From the NCBI GenBank assembly GCA_943735955.1, contig OX030965.1, positions 6,882,306-6,946,305 on the forward strand: DNA of 64,000 nucleotides, in the 5' to 3' direction. How positions within the stretch are numbered: position 1 is the stretch's first letter; every line of letters begins with the position of its first letter. This DNA is from Piscicola geometra. Lineage: Eukaryota > Annelida > Clitellata > Hirudinida > Piscicolidae. Positions 51,501 through 64,000 of this stretch are shown here, piece after piece. The notes below the pieces were generated by a model. It saw only the letters and a program-made list of their open reading frames with translations, was not told the origin of the DNA and ran no database searches. The position numbers were made by a program, and so were the translations under genes.

Positions 51501-53507
51501 GGAAAAACTATAACTTCTAGTACTACTTTTCAGATATTTTGTTTTTGATAATATTTTTATATTTATAATTTTGGAAAAACTATAGCTTTGGATAACTTTT
51601 TAATGAAGCTATTAAACCTTTTTTGTTCAAAAAAACAAAATGTTAATTTTTTTCTTTTTCTATCGTTAATGCTCATGAATGGCACCAAAACATGGCAGAA
51701 TGCTCGATCAGTTGTTGATGGAAAAAAAATTAGGAATTTTGAAAAATTTGGGAAAATTAATTCACTGATTCAAGGAATACCCACGCTTTATAAGATTAAA
51801 AGTGGATTTCGGAAGTATGAGAAAAGTCAAATTGAATCAAGTTGGTCTAATTGGAACTCTCAAGGGAACTTATTTAAATCTCTTCTCCACAAAACATTCG
51901 ACGGGACAACAAACTCATGGAAAGATTTCAAGTTATAAACTACATTTGAAAACACACACACGCACATACATACACACGCATACGCGCACATACACACACA
52001 CACACGCACATACATACACACACGCACGCATACATACACACACACACAAGCACATACATACACACACACATACAACCAAATAAGCACAGCAACCATTACA
52101 ACATTCTGGAGACTCTCGCATGTGGAAGTCGCCATGTTGGGTGCATCTAATGGCCGCAACGAATGCTAGAAGAGCATTAATAGCATTAATCAAGCGCTGT
52201 TTATTGCAACTCTTCACAGACACTAATAACCACCAACAACGACACACGCAAGTCTCTTTCTTGTTGTTGTTGCCTTGTTGTTGCCTTGTTGTTGTTGTTC
52301 TTCTTCTTCTTCTTCTTCCTCTTCTTCAAAGGCATTTTAATAATAATAAGAGGGCGATTGAGGGTGCCTGTAACAGCGTAATGGTGTGATTATCGTCTTT
52401 GATGACGTCATAATAGGTGTGTTTGTTTTTTTGTGTTTTTCTGTTTGTTGTTGTTTCTTGTTATGTTTGTTTTTGTGCTTTTTTTTTGTTTTCGTTGTTG
52501 TTGTTGCTGAGGCTGTGATGGACAGTAGGAAGGATGTGTGTGGAAGAGGCTTGATAGGATTGCATTACACCAGGTTTATGAAGGATTGAGAAGTAAGGGA
52601 ATTAGTGGATGCATGCATGGATGGATGAATGGATGATGGATGCATGCATGGATGCATAGATGGATGCATGGGTGAATAGATGGATGAATGAATGAGTGAG
52701 GAGATGCTTAGATGGATGATGGATGGATGATAAGTTTGGTGGATAAATGGATGTGTGGATAGTGGGGTGTTTAGTTGATAGAAGACTGGATAATGGATGA
52801 TAGATGGAGAGACGTTGAGTGAGATGGTCGGTGGTAATTAAGGTAGTTGATGGATTCGCCGCTGGCATGTCCGATCGCCACTTCTTCTTCATTTCTTGAT
52901 TAGTGGAAGTTGCAAACGGGTCTTACACCCTTTCACTGATTGTAAATATTTGTCATTCTTCGTCGTCGTTGTTGCAGTTGTTGCTGCGGTTGCATGCGAT
53001 TGTAGATATGCTTTTGTAAGTGTGTTATCGAATAAACTTGTCTGAATGTACCTTATGGTTGTTTTAGCCACTTTTAACATCTTTTTTAATCCATTATTTT
53101 ATCTTTTAAGAACCTTGAAACTATTCATATGCTGGAAATGAAACAAAACAAATGTATCCAAGAAACACATTCAAATGCACATCACTCTCCAAAACACACT
53201 AAGCAAAGAAGGCAAGCTTAAGACTTAAGTTTCTTCCTTAATTGGCTTTTTACACTCAACCATTTAAAATGAAATTAATTCGAAAATCAAAAATATAAAA
53301 TAAAATAAATTCGAAAATCAAAAATATTGAATAAAATTAATTCGAAAATCGAAAATATTGAATAAAATAATTCAAATTAAAATAATATTTTTTACGAACC
53401 AGCATGGTGAGATTAATGCAGGTGAGAAGGAGTTTGTGGCAAGCTGGTGCCACCTTCGAGCACCTGTCCTTGCACCTGGATTGACCCTCCATCTTGCAGA
53501 ACTTCAT
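42593..53507 (-). CDS. Tetraspanin with Asn-rich small loop
   Basis: Eight exons, phases all consistent, 384 residues: 53400-53507, 50668-50983, 49282-49385, 46327-46401, 44044-44163, 43007-43264, 42784-42867, 42593-42682. Start [18 protein letters not shown]1 [11 protein letters not shown] joined to [14 protein letters not shown]; a small extracellular loop of about 80 residues with Asn runs (normally about 20-25); TM2 with the hallmark [18 protein letters not shown]3 [19 protein letters not shown]; large loop with [16 protein letters not shown] and GCF, that is six cysteines including the CCG and SCC signatures; TM4 [18 protein letters not shown]; tail [15 protein letters not shown]. Tetraspanins organise membrane microdomains with integrins and other receptors. 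The gene spans 10.9 kb for 1155 coding bases because its introns are packed with simple repeats. Confidence 0.9.
43310..43388. repeat. 20-bp repeat GTGGTGCTGTGTGGTTAAAT
   Basis: Four copies next to the acceptor of the 43007-43264 tetraspanin exon; the sense strand is C/A-rich. Confidence 0.8.
44180..44368. repeat. GTGGTTGGTGATGTGGTTGGTAGT repeat
   Basis: Degenerate units follow the tetraspanin exon 44044-44163 on its acceptor side and run up to the retrotransposon fragment. The sense strand is AC/CCA-rich. Confidence 0.85.
44365..44832 (+). mobile_element. 3' end of a non-LTR retrotransposon, truncated
   Basis: A 149-codon frame reads [20 protein letters not shown], then [19 protein letters not shown], and ends with a Cys/His knuckle ([19 protein letters not shown]). 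This is the typical C-terminal end of reverse transcriptases of LINE-type elements common in invertebrates. The 5' part (endonuclease and RT core) is absent, as in 5'-truncated insertions. The element ends at an A-rich run (AACAAAAAAAAAG, 44821-44832), consistent with target-primed insertion. It sits antisense in a tetraspanin intron. Confidence 0.85.
45050..46070. repeat. 12-bp satellite-like array (ATCTGTCCATTT), about 84 copies
   Basis: Almost perfect copies over 1 kb with rare variants (GTTCATTT, CATATATC, CCGTTT). The unit gives open frames in several frames (FICP, GQIN and TDKW repeats), all artefacts. It lies in the tetraspanin intron between exons 44163 and 46327. Confidence 0.96.
47262..47972. 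repeat. (CCAT)n tetranucleotide array, about 700 bp
   Basis: Essentially pure CATC/CCAT repeat apart from two ATTC variants near the left end and one ACCC near the right. It is in the tetraspanin intron between 46401 and 49282. Confidence 0.97.
48331..48387. promoter_or_regulatory. CRE/ETS/CCAAT-like cluster in tetraspanin intron
   Basis: A full palindromic CRE (TGACGTCA, 48331-48338), an ETS-type ACTTCCGG (48343-48350), a half-CRE TGACGTAA (48368-48375) and an inverted CCAAT box (ATTGG, 48383-48387) occur within 57 bases. Such spacing is typical of proximal promoters, but no first exon can be proposed with confidence. Confidence 0.35.
48640..49279. repeat. CAACCACCACCCT 10/13-bp repeat at a splice donor
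   Basis: Mixed 10-bp (CAACCACCCT) and 13-bp (CAACCACCACCCT) units run to within a few bases of tetraspanin exon 49282-49385. On the sense strand this is GGTGGTTGAGGG directly after the donor GTGGGTGTGG. Confidence 0.95.
49391..49528. repeat. (GGT)n array at a splice acceptor
   Basis: GGT triplets with a few substitutions; on the sense strand (ACC)n ending in CACCACGCAG at the acceptor of tetraspanin exon 49282-49385. Confidence 0.95.
50152..50644. repeat. (GGAT)n array, about 490 bp
   Basis: A pure tetranucleotide tract that starts (sense strand) about 25 bases after the donor of the 50668-50983 tetraspanin exon. Confidence 0.97.
51441..51584. repeat. 72-bp direct tandem duplication
   Basis: ACTTCTAGTACTACTTTTCA and the following bases recur exactly with a 72-bp offset at 51513. 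Confidence 0.92.
51950..52078. repeat. (CA)n with CACGCA and CATACA variants
   Basis: AC-rich microsatellite in the first tetraspanin intron. Confidence 0.9.
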
Positions 53508-56656
<3,149 letters not shown>

Positions 56657-58414
56657 ATGGATGCACCATGGATGCTTGTATTCCTTTCTCTCTTCGAGTT
56701 CCTTTCAAGCCAGAATTTCGGCAGTTTTTCAGGTAATATTTATTCTCAATAGATTTTAATTCAAAATAATTTTTAAATTATTTAAAGTTTTTTCAAATTA
56801 ATTTAATAAAGTTTAAATACATAAAATGTATATAGACCAAGCTGTTGTATTATAACCCTGAAGAGCAGAAAATAACGGCCCTGGAGGGTTCCGAAGTGGT
56901 GCTGGAGTGCCCAGGAGACATGGTCGGCTGGGAGGAAAGAGCGAATAGGAGCGAAAAGTGGAATGTATTATTCATGCCCGAGCTGAAGACAGGCCTGAAA
57001 GACCCTGCGGCAGTGAGCATGCACCGATTCAGCGCTGATGCACCGATGGAAAAGTCTTTTCGCTGCCTCGACTTCCGTGATATGCGGATGATGAGAGAGT
57101 TCAGGGTGGTCGTCAAGTGTCAGTAGTCAACTTTTTTCGGTTGAGTCGGAATTTGAATCAATATTGTGATTCACTTCAAGTGAATATGGTTTTGAATATT
57201 TAATATCAATTAACTTCATTCATTTTTAATTATCGACTTATTTATAAACATTTCAGCGTTTGACTCTGTATGCGAGAAGCAAATACAAAAGGGTTGTTTC
57301 TTTGAAGCAGCCATTGCATCAACCTCTTTTACACTAGTACCCGCAACATTTACAACTACTACAACTACAACAACTACAACAACTACTACAACAACATCTA
57401 CTACTACAACAACAATGACAACAACAGCCACTTCTACTGCCACATTCAAAACAATCACTACAACAACCACTGACAAAGTCACCAACACACAATACAAAAT
57501 GACACCAAAAGAAGGAGCAAGCATGGATGGGGAGGAAAACAGAGATATAATCTGCTTTGATCCTCTCTCTCAAAACATCATCCCCTACACCTATGAAACC
57601 TTCAACACTAACATTAACGAAGATAATAACAACAAAAGCAACAAGTTTGGTAGCAACAATATCAACAAACTCAACCAAAAACTGCAAGTGTTGAAGGGAA
57701 ACTGGTGTGGGTGGATGGACGAGTGGATGTTGTGGACCAGTTTGGGAGTTAATGGCTTCCTCATCACCACTCTCGTCATTGTTGCCGTTGTCTCTGCATG
57801 CTGTCGAAGTAAGGAGAATATTCGTTCAATTATTATTTTACGAATAATAATTATTGACATATCTGAATTTTTAAATGTAAATTTGAAATCATTTTTTTAA
57901 AATATTCAATTTGAACAATCACTTTTGAAATAAATTATATTCTCATTTATTAATCACAGAAAAACACAGAAGAGTTAAGACCAAGCCGCTTTTCGATCTT
58001 TATGATTTGATTCCGGAAAAAACGAATTACGACTACCCTGAAATCAACGACGTTCTTTCCCAAGCGAAGAAAGAACCACTTGGAAAAGCCTTCGAGAGGC
58101 CCTTCAATGGGAGTCAATCCAACTACCAACTCACTCCCCACCTTGCTCCTCCTCACCAACTCACAAACCCTCCACTGCCTCTCCCGCCCGCCATTCCACG
58201 CTCCACGCTTGCCCCTGAGCCATTCAACCGTCTTAGAGTCGAGAATTATAGCACAAGAAACATTCAAGAGTCCTTGGATGAATGCCACTCCTACACCAGC
58301 TTGCAACCTTCCACACTGGGAAGCGACCGACGTCCATCCATGCAGCCTAATCGACCTCTCCCTCTTCCAACCCCATCAATGTTCACTCCAGAGTATTTTA
58401 TGGTATTGAATTAA
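56657..58414 (+). CDS. Unrecognised Ig-like receptor with Thr-rich stalk and ITAM-like tail
   Basis: Preferred model, all phases consistent, 445 residues: 56657-56732, 56864-57118, 57257-57808, 57960-58414. The start MDAPWMLVFLSLFEFLSSQN looks like a signal peptide. An Ig-like segment follows (ALEGSEVVLECPGDMVGW ... SFRCLDFRDMRMM), with two Cys about 60 residues apart and a Trp after the first. CEKQIQKGC and a Thr-rich stalk (57345-57480) lead to a membrane segment (LGVNGFLITTLVIVAVVSACC), then a basic stop and a tail of about 150 residues with LYDLIPEKTNYDYPEI and proline-rich stretches. YDLI-x7-YPEI fits the ITAM spacing. It should be a type I cell-surface protein. An alternative acceptor at 56836 joins only with another frame of exon 1, which lacks a good signal peptide. 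No family recognised. Confidence 0.62.
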
Positions 58415-58601
58415 TAGAGTCCCGTCGTCACCACTCATTTCTCTGAAGATGTTTTCTGTAATTATTTCTTTGAAGAACTAATTTGCATCTGTAAATAGCC
58501 ACTAGCAGTTTTTCTCAATGCAATTAACTAATTAATTGAATAATGATTTGTCAATATTAAAATATACTTTTCAATTTTTGTATTTAGATTTTTTGTTGCA
58601 T

Positions 58602-58607
58602 TTTATT
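58602..58607 (-). terminator. Poly(A) signal of the RFX gene
   Basis: TTTATT on plus (AATAAA on minus), 204 bases beyond the RFX stop at 58811. Confidence 0.4.
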
Positions 58608-58730
58608 TGATAGAAGCGGCGAAGATTGAAACAGACGAAAGACAATTTTTAAACCTTGATTCGAAAAAGCAAAACCTTTAAACGTGAAATTACTCTTAAG
58701 TTTGAAACACGCTGACTTTTTGAAAATTCC

Positions 58731-58736
58731 AATAAA
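58731..58736 (+). terminator. Poly(A) signal of the Ig-receptor gene
   Basis: AATAAA, 317 bases after the stop. If both this and the minus-strand signal at 58602 are used, the two 3' UTRs overlap. Confidence 0.5.
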
Positions 58737-58810
58737 TATAAAAATACGTAGAAGACAATTGAGACTTTTTTGAAAGGTAAAAAGATATTTTAATCGCTAG
58801 GTGTCACTAG

Positions 58811-61800
58811 TCACAGTGCAGTTATATCCGTCAGTCTGGTGGCTGTGGATTGTTCTTTTGATAAGTCATTATGTATGATTTGGCTGTTGTTGTTGTTGTT
58901 GGTGATGTTGTTGTTGTTGTTGTTGAGACTGTTGTTGTTGGAATCAGAAATGTTGTTGCTCCCAATATTATTGTTGAGGCTATGAATGTTACCGTTAGTA
59001 AGATGAATGTTGTTGTTGATGTTGTTGTTGGTGTTGTTGTTGTTGTTGTGATGATTAATCTCCTTAGCAAGCAGAGAGTTGTTGTCATGGTAACAAAGGG
59101 CATAGCGGTCTCTGTTGCTCCAGTGAAGTTCACTTTTAAACGGCTCCAAAGAGCTGACGTCATAGTGGACTCTGTCGTATGCGTCGTAATCTCTGTGGGA
59201 CGACAAAGATGGAGATGATGCAATATTGGCACACTCTTCATTTGACCATTTAACACAATTTTAAAGATTATTAAATCTCATAATTGTTATTGATATCTCC
59301 AAGCACCAAATAATTCATCATTTAACAAATCGTTTTATTGAGAATTTGCTATTTAAAACTTTATTTTATTTAAAAAAATTATATCGACGAAAAAAATTAT
59401 TTGATTTAATAAAATAAAAAACATAAATCTAGAGATTCGCACCCGGTCCTGCGAACATATTCGCCAAAGTCGCCTTCCGAAGACGAAGTGTCCGCGTACC
59501 ACGAAGGCACCTGCGGAGTGTCCTGTGGGCCGATATGGACTTCATGTATATATGTAGTGGGCGAGGTTTTTTACATTATAAAAAGAAAAATAATAAATCA
59601 ATTTAATTCATTTAAGTTTTAAAATGGTAGATAAGTTTTCATTTTAGAATTAATTACATCATTTAGTTATAGCACAGTATACACTACCATAGAGTAAGAT
59701 GCAGGTGCGTAAAGATGGTTGGCGGACTGTTCCACGGGCTGTTTCATTGGATCGTTGTAGTGGGTTCTGTTGCGGAAAAAAAAAGTTAATCATGCTTTTG
59801 ATGCTTAATTTATTTTGTTTTTTTGGGACAAAATAATGGTTTAAATTCAACCCATTTTTATAATTTGAAAGAATTTTACAAATGAATGAAGGACTAACGT
59901 GTATGAATGGCTAATCACAGGTCTTCTAGGGAAGTTTGTGCCTCTGTATGCATCGATCTGACCTTCAAAATGGGAAAAATATTAAAATTACAGAGTTTTA
60001 ATTAATCTTTCGGTTTAATATTCACGGTGTTAAGACCCATGATCTTGAACAAAGATCATTACCAACCTTGTTCGTGGTAGAAGTTTCTCGTATCAAATAT
60101 CACTGATTGTCTTTCATATTGTTTGGATCCGTCTGTATGTGTAGATTTATGTGAGTGTTCGAATTTTATAAAAATGTAAAAAAAATGTTTTTTAAAATAA
60201 ACATAGTGGTTTTTGGTTGAAACAACGATTTTCAATTAGAATCAATCACGAACTATTTAGGAACCATTATGTAAAATTTAGAAATAAGTAAAGGATATTA
60301 TTTGATCCCCACTTCATCTCTCTCATCTCCAATTGATCTGAATCTAAAATTAATTTTCAAAACCACCCATCTCACCAGCGTAAGACTGTTGCTTGAGTGT
60401 GTAGAGGAGGTGCTGTGTTCTGTTGTCCAGCTGTATGTTTTCCACCAAGTACATGACGTATTCGTCAAACATGAGGTGCAGAAGGTGGAAGGAGCCTGTG
60501 GTGTTGTTGCATTGGTTGATGTTGTTGTTAGGATTGATGTTGTTGTTGGATTGGTTGTTGTAGTTAGAGTGGTTGTATATTTTTGTGAAAAATCCCAATA
60601 ATACAAAAATTATTATAATAACTCCAAAATCTCCTTCTCCTGCCATCACTCACCGAAAGTAGGCTGGTTCTGAAGACTGAGGTCTCTGACCACCCTTGAG
60701 GCGTAAGTGCTCCAGAGAAGGAGGAAGTGACGACACAGAGTGGAAACGTTGGAGCGGTAACCATGCTGTCGTGGTGGTGGTGGTGGTGGTGGTGGTTGAT
60801 GTAGGGGTTAGTTTGGTATTGGTGGTGGTGGTTGATGTGGTAAATAATGTGGTTATGGTTTCTGTTATAGTAAATGTGGTGGTGGTTGATGTGGTGGTTT
60901 GTTTGGTATTGGTGGTGGTAGTTGATGTGGTGGTTAGTTTGGTATTGGTGGTGGTGGTTGATGTGGTGGTTAGTTTGGTATTGGTGGTGGTGGTTGATGT
61001 GGTGGTTAGTTTGGTATTGGTGGTGGTGGTTGATGTGGTGGTTAGTTTGGTATTGGTGGTGGTGGTTGATGTGGTAAATAATGTGGTTGAAACAACGATT
61101 TTCATTTTTTCGTTTGTGGACGTTGTGTTAAAGGTGGTTGGAGTTGATTTTAAGAAGTCAAGCTTGCAAAACACGGACTTTTTTGACGCATCTTTCAACG
61201 ATTGAATGGAGCCACTGGCAGTACGTTTCTATGGAAACTTGTTCTTTCAGTAACTCCTCAAACTCCTTTTGAACTGTAATAGTTTCGTATTTTTTGCGTA
61301 ATTTGCTTTACTTTATCGTGATAAAAATTAAATTTCCAAACACCAATCTCTCATCTCACAAGAAAGAATAAGAGCATGGTGTCGATGAGGAGGTTTATCG
61401 GACTGTTTGAGCAGCGCTGAGAAGTCGACTCTCGCCCAGTCCTCGGTCATCTGTCTGACCAGGAGAGGAGAGGCGAGCACCGACCGAACGGCCTGGCAGA
61501 GGTGGTTCAGCGACGCTTGGCGCCGTAACATCACGCTGAAGTGTCTGGTGGCTGTGACAGGGATGTGGTTGTTGTGCAAATAGTTTGAGTATAACTAGCG
61601 GTGAAGTGATGGTAGTTTTTATGTATTGAATTAAATCATACTTTTTAACATTTTAAATCGCTTTTAATTGATAAATTCTTCAATTCTGAATTCTATATTC
61701 TTGCACCGACTTTCAGCTTTCGCCTGGATCAGAATGGCAGGGAAGTTGTGCAGTGAGTTGCTCACCCACTCCTCGATGTGACGAGCAAACTTTCGAATCA

Positions 61801-64000
61801 TTTGGATGAGACTGCATGGATGGATGCATGGATGGATGAATGGATGAATGGATGCATGGATGCATGGATGGATACATGGATGGATGGATGAATGGATGGA
61901 TGAATGGATGGATACATGGATAGATGCATGGATGGGTGGATGGATGGATGCATGGATAGATGCATGGATGAATGGATGCATGGATGGATGGATGGATGAA
62001 TGGATGCATGGATGCATGGATGGATACATGGATGAATGGATGCATGGATGGATGGATGGATGAATGGATGCATGGATGCATGGATGGATACATGGATGCA
62101 TGAATGGATGCATGGTTGAACAGATGAGTGAATATATGAATAGATAACAAAACACAAAAAGAATAGTTCAGAAAATTGAAATTGTTAAAAACTTTAAAAA
62201 TTTGTATTTCCAGCGCAACAGAGCAGCACCCACCCACCCACCCACCTATCGGACACTGGCTGGAAGAGTGACGGAATGAGGACGGAAGAAAGAGTTTTGA
62301 AGAGTGTGACGTCACACAGGGCGATTAGATCGACCACGGCTGGACACGTCATCAAGGGAACAATGTGAGTCGGCATGCCTCTCCAGAAGTGCACCAAGAA
62401 ACTGTGGATCTGTCAGGTGGTGGTGAGGGTGATGGAGATGATGAAGATGAAGATGGTTGTGGTAGCAATGATGATGGAGACGATGAAGATGAAGATGGTT
62501 GTGGTAGTAATGATGATGGAGATGATGAAGAAGAAGATGGTTGTGGTAGTAATGATGATGGAGATGATGAAGATGGTTGTGGTAGTAATGATGATGGAGA
62601 TGATGAAGATGGTTGTGGTAGTAATGATGATGGAGATGATGAAGATGGTTGTGGTAGTAATGATGAAGGCGGAGCAGATGTAATTTAAACTTGCATTAAT
62701 ATCTAAATACCATATAATACTGTCTAATAACAATATAAAGTAAGATAGAAACCTCGTCGAAGTTGGCTCTGACGACGTTGTCGAGGATGCGTTGGCAGTG
62801 AGTGCGGTACATGACCAAGAAGGTGGCCACCTGTGGAAATATCATACAATTTGTCTTAATTTATTTATCGATTAAAATTATCATTCTTTTCATGCTTTTA
62901 TTATTTATTTTATCGTTTTTTCATACTTGTATTAGTTTTTTTATTATTGTTTTTTAGCGACAATTTCTCACTTTGTGATGAGAGATGGAGGGAGGGAGGT
63001 GGATGGAAGCGATGTCAGGGAAGTCAGGCAGAATCGTTCCAACCTTTGAGCGAGGTGAGTAGTTGTAGGTCTGTTGTGGTAGTTGTTGTTGTGAATTGTA
63101 AAGTGCTTCTTGTTGTGTTATTTCTTGTGAATTTTAAATTTTAATTTTATACATAAGTCTCTAGATTAATTGAAAATCACCGATAAGCGGTATAATAGAG
63201 GTGGAACTCATTATGTAATTTAGAGTTAACCCACATGTTTCAAAACGTCTTTTTTGTTCTCGCCACTGTTTTGGAATATTTTAAAATAAGTCTTTAAAAA
63301 GCTAAAACCTTCCTTTGTCATTAAAGCGACAATTTCAAATGTCCAACAATAAAATAATTTTCATATAAAATGAAAAATATTTCTCAAATGTCTTGCAAAT
63401 CCTCACTTGAAGAAGCCTTTCTTGGAAAAGGCGATGTCGAAGTAATTGGAGGTCTCTTTGATTCCTATGCCGTAGTAGTGGTATCTGTGCGATCGGTGGA
63501 TGTGGTGCTTGGTCCCTAAACTTAATTCAAAAGTGCGCATTATACACGGAATAACAGGGAATTTGAAGTCTCAAAGACTGAAGAGTCTACTTTGATTGGC
63601 CTCTGGTGCCAAGTCTCCTGGTGGTGATCTGTGGAAACTGCTGTCTGATGATCTGCAAGGCGAGAAACTAAATTCACTTTTGAGATTAATGAATACTACA
63701 TATAATCAAAACATGACACCTTTTCACTGCAATCAAACAAACAAAAGTATAAGTCGCCTAAGCTCCCTCTTTCCTTCGACAATCATTCGTAAAACACGCT
63801 CTTCGCAGCAACAAAGAACCACCTTTCCGAAGCTTGCCGCGTTGACTGGTTGTGTGTGGTTGGTGCTGCAGTGGTGCAGGTACTGGCTGTAGAGCGTCGA
63901 CCTGGGTATGCAAACGGCGTCGGCTAGTTCATAGTTCTCGGCCAGCCTTTGATCGTGAGTGAAGTGATGGGGGGATGATGGTTAATGGTATTTTTAAAAT
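58811..64000 (-). CDS. RFX transcription factor (RFX4/6 type), 5' end outside window
   Basis: Sixteen exons: 63823-63946, 63591-63652, 63407-63484, 62972 to about 63078, 62753-62830, 62246-62409, 61711-61811, 61360-61551, 61179-61273, 60654-60765, 60376-60495, 60067-60132, 59899-59962, 59688-59766, 59443-59522, 58811-59192. The winged-helix DNA-binding domain is split over three exons: [66 protein letters not shown]. The following B, C and dimerisation regions match human RFX4: [84 protein letters not shown] factors bind X-box sites, many in ciliary and neural genes. The last exon is Asn-rich and ends RLTDITAL. The start of exon 62972-63078 is uncertain because its phase does not match the preceding exon. 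Confidence 0.95.
60771..61088. repeat. 36-bp minisatellite in RFX intron
   Basis: GGTGGTTGATGTGGTGGTTAGTTTGGTATTGGTGGT units of 36 bp, about seven copies, next to the acceptor of exon 60654-60765; sense strand is AC/CCA-rich. Confidence 0.9.
61813..62128. repeat. GGATGCATGGATGAATGGAT degenerate repeat
   Basis: GCATGGAT/GAATGGAT/GATACATG units of 4-bp period fill the intron before exon 61711-61811; sense strand is ATCC-rich. Confidence 0.9.
62430..62668. repeat. 36-bp minisatellite in RFX intron
   Basis: Six copies of a unit containing GATGATGGAGATGATGAAGA and TGGTTGTGGTAGTAAT; two left copies are slightly longer. It lies on the acceptor side of exon 62246-62409. Confidence 0.92.

Noticed and set aside
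51588..51938. 116-codon plus-strand frame with mixed composition
   Set aside because: Not a simple repeat, but AT-rich, antisense in a tetraspanin intron, with no recognised domain or splice support; I could not support a gene.

Overview
The window is nuclear DNA of an animal, very probably an invertebrate and most likely a spiralian (annelid- or mollusc-like; this placement is inference from gene content and low-complexity style). Genes are split into many small exons with GT-AG introns, and every long ORF without a known domain turns out to be a simple-sequence array. I rebuilt exon models by hand, checking splice sites and reading-frame phase, for ten recognisable or protein-like genes.

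Layout: 1-3927, a 39-bp minisatellite. 3931-8928 (+), C-terminal exons of a polycystin/PKD-family channel. 9358-13662 (+), NDUFV1, the FMN/NADH-binding subunit of complex I. 14221-18156 (-), a mitochondrial-clan cytochrome P450. 18395-19229 (-), an orphan Asn-rich exon. 20479-26923 (-), a LIM-homeobox gene of the Lhx6/Lhx8/Arrowhead class. 28002-29138 (-), a type II transmembrane collagen-like protein. 29661-30409 (+), OPA3. 30877-36458 (-), ZFYVE1/DFCP1. 36820-41346 (+), a UBF-like HMG-box protein. 41664-42166 (+), an unrecognised 80-residue single-pass membrane protein. 42593-53507 (-), a tetraspanin whose introns hold four very long simple repeats and a piece of a non-LTR retrotransposon. 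53508-56656, gene-poor, with a (TG)n tract of about 650 bp. 56657-58414 (+), an unrecognised signal-peptide/Ig/Thr-rich-stalk/TM protein with an ITAM-like tail. 58811-64000 (-), an RFX transcription factor of the RFX4/6 type, cut by the window edge.

The genes are not an operon or pathway unit. Three products (NDUFV1, the P450, OPA3) are mitochondrial and three (Lhx, UBF, RFX) are nuclear regulators. ZFYVE1 and UBF are head to head over about 360 bp, collagen and OPA3 over about 520 bp, and the Ig receptor and RFX are tail to tail with probably overlapping 3' ends.

Two signals stand out. First, introns across most of these genes share an architecture: G- or GT-rich simple sequence directly after the 5' splice site and C-, AC- or CCA-rich simple sequence, often an expanded tandem array, directly before the 3' splice site, so the two ends could pair. 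Second, the Ig-family membrane protein carries a YxxI-x7-YxxI motif, which is the signature of an immunoreceptor activation motif.
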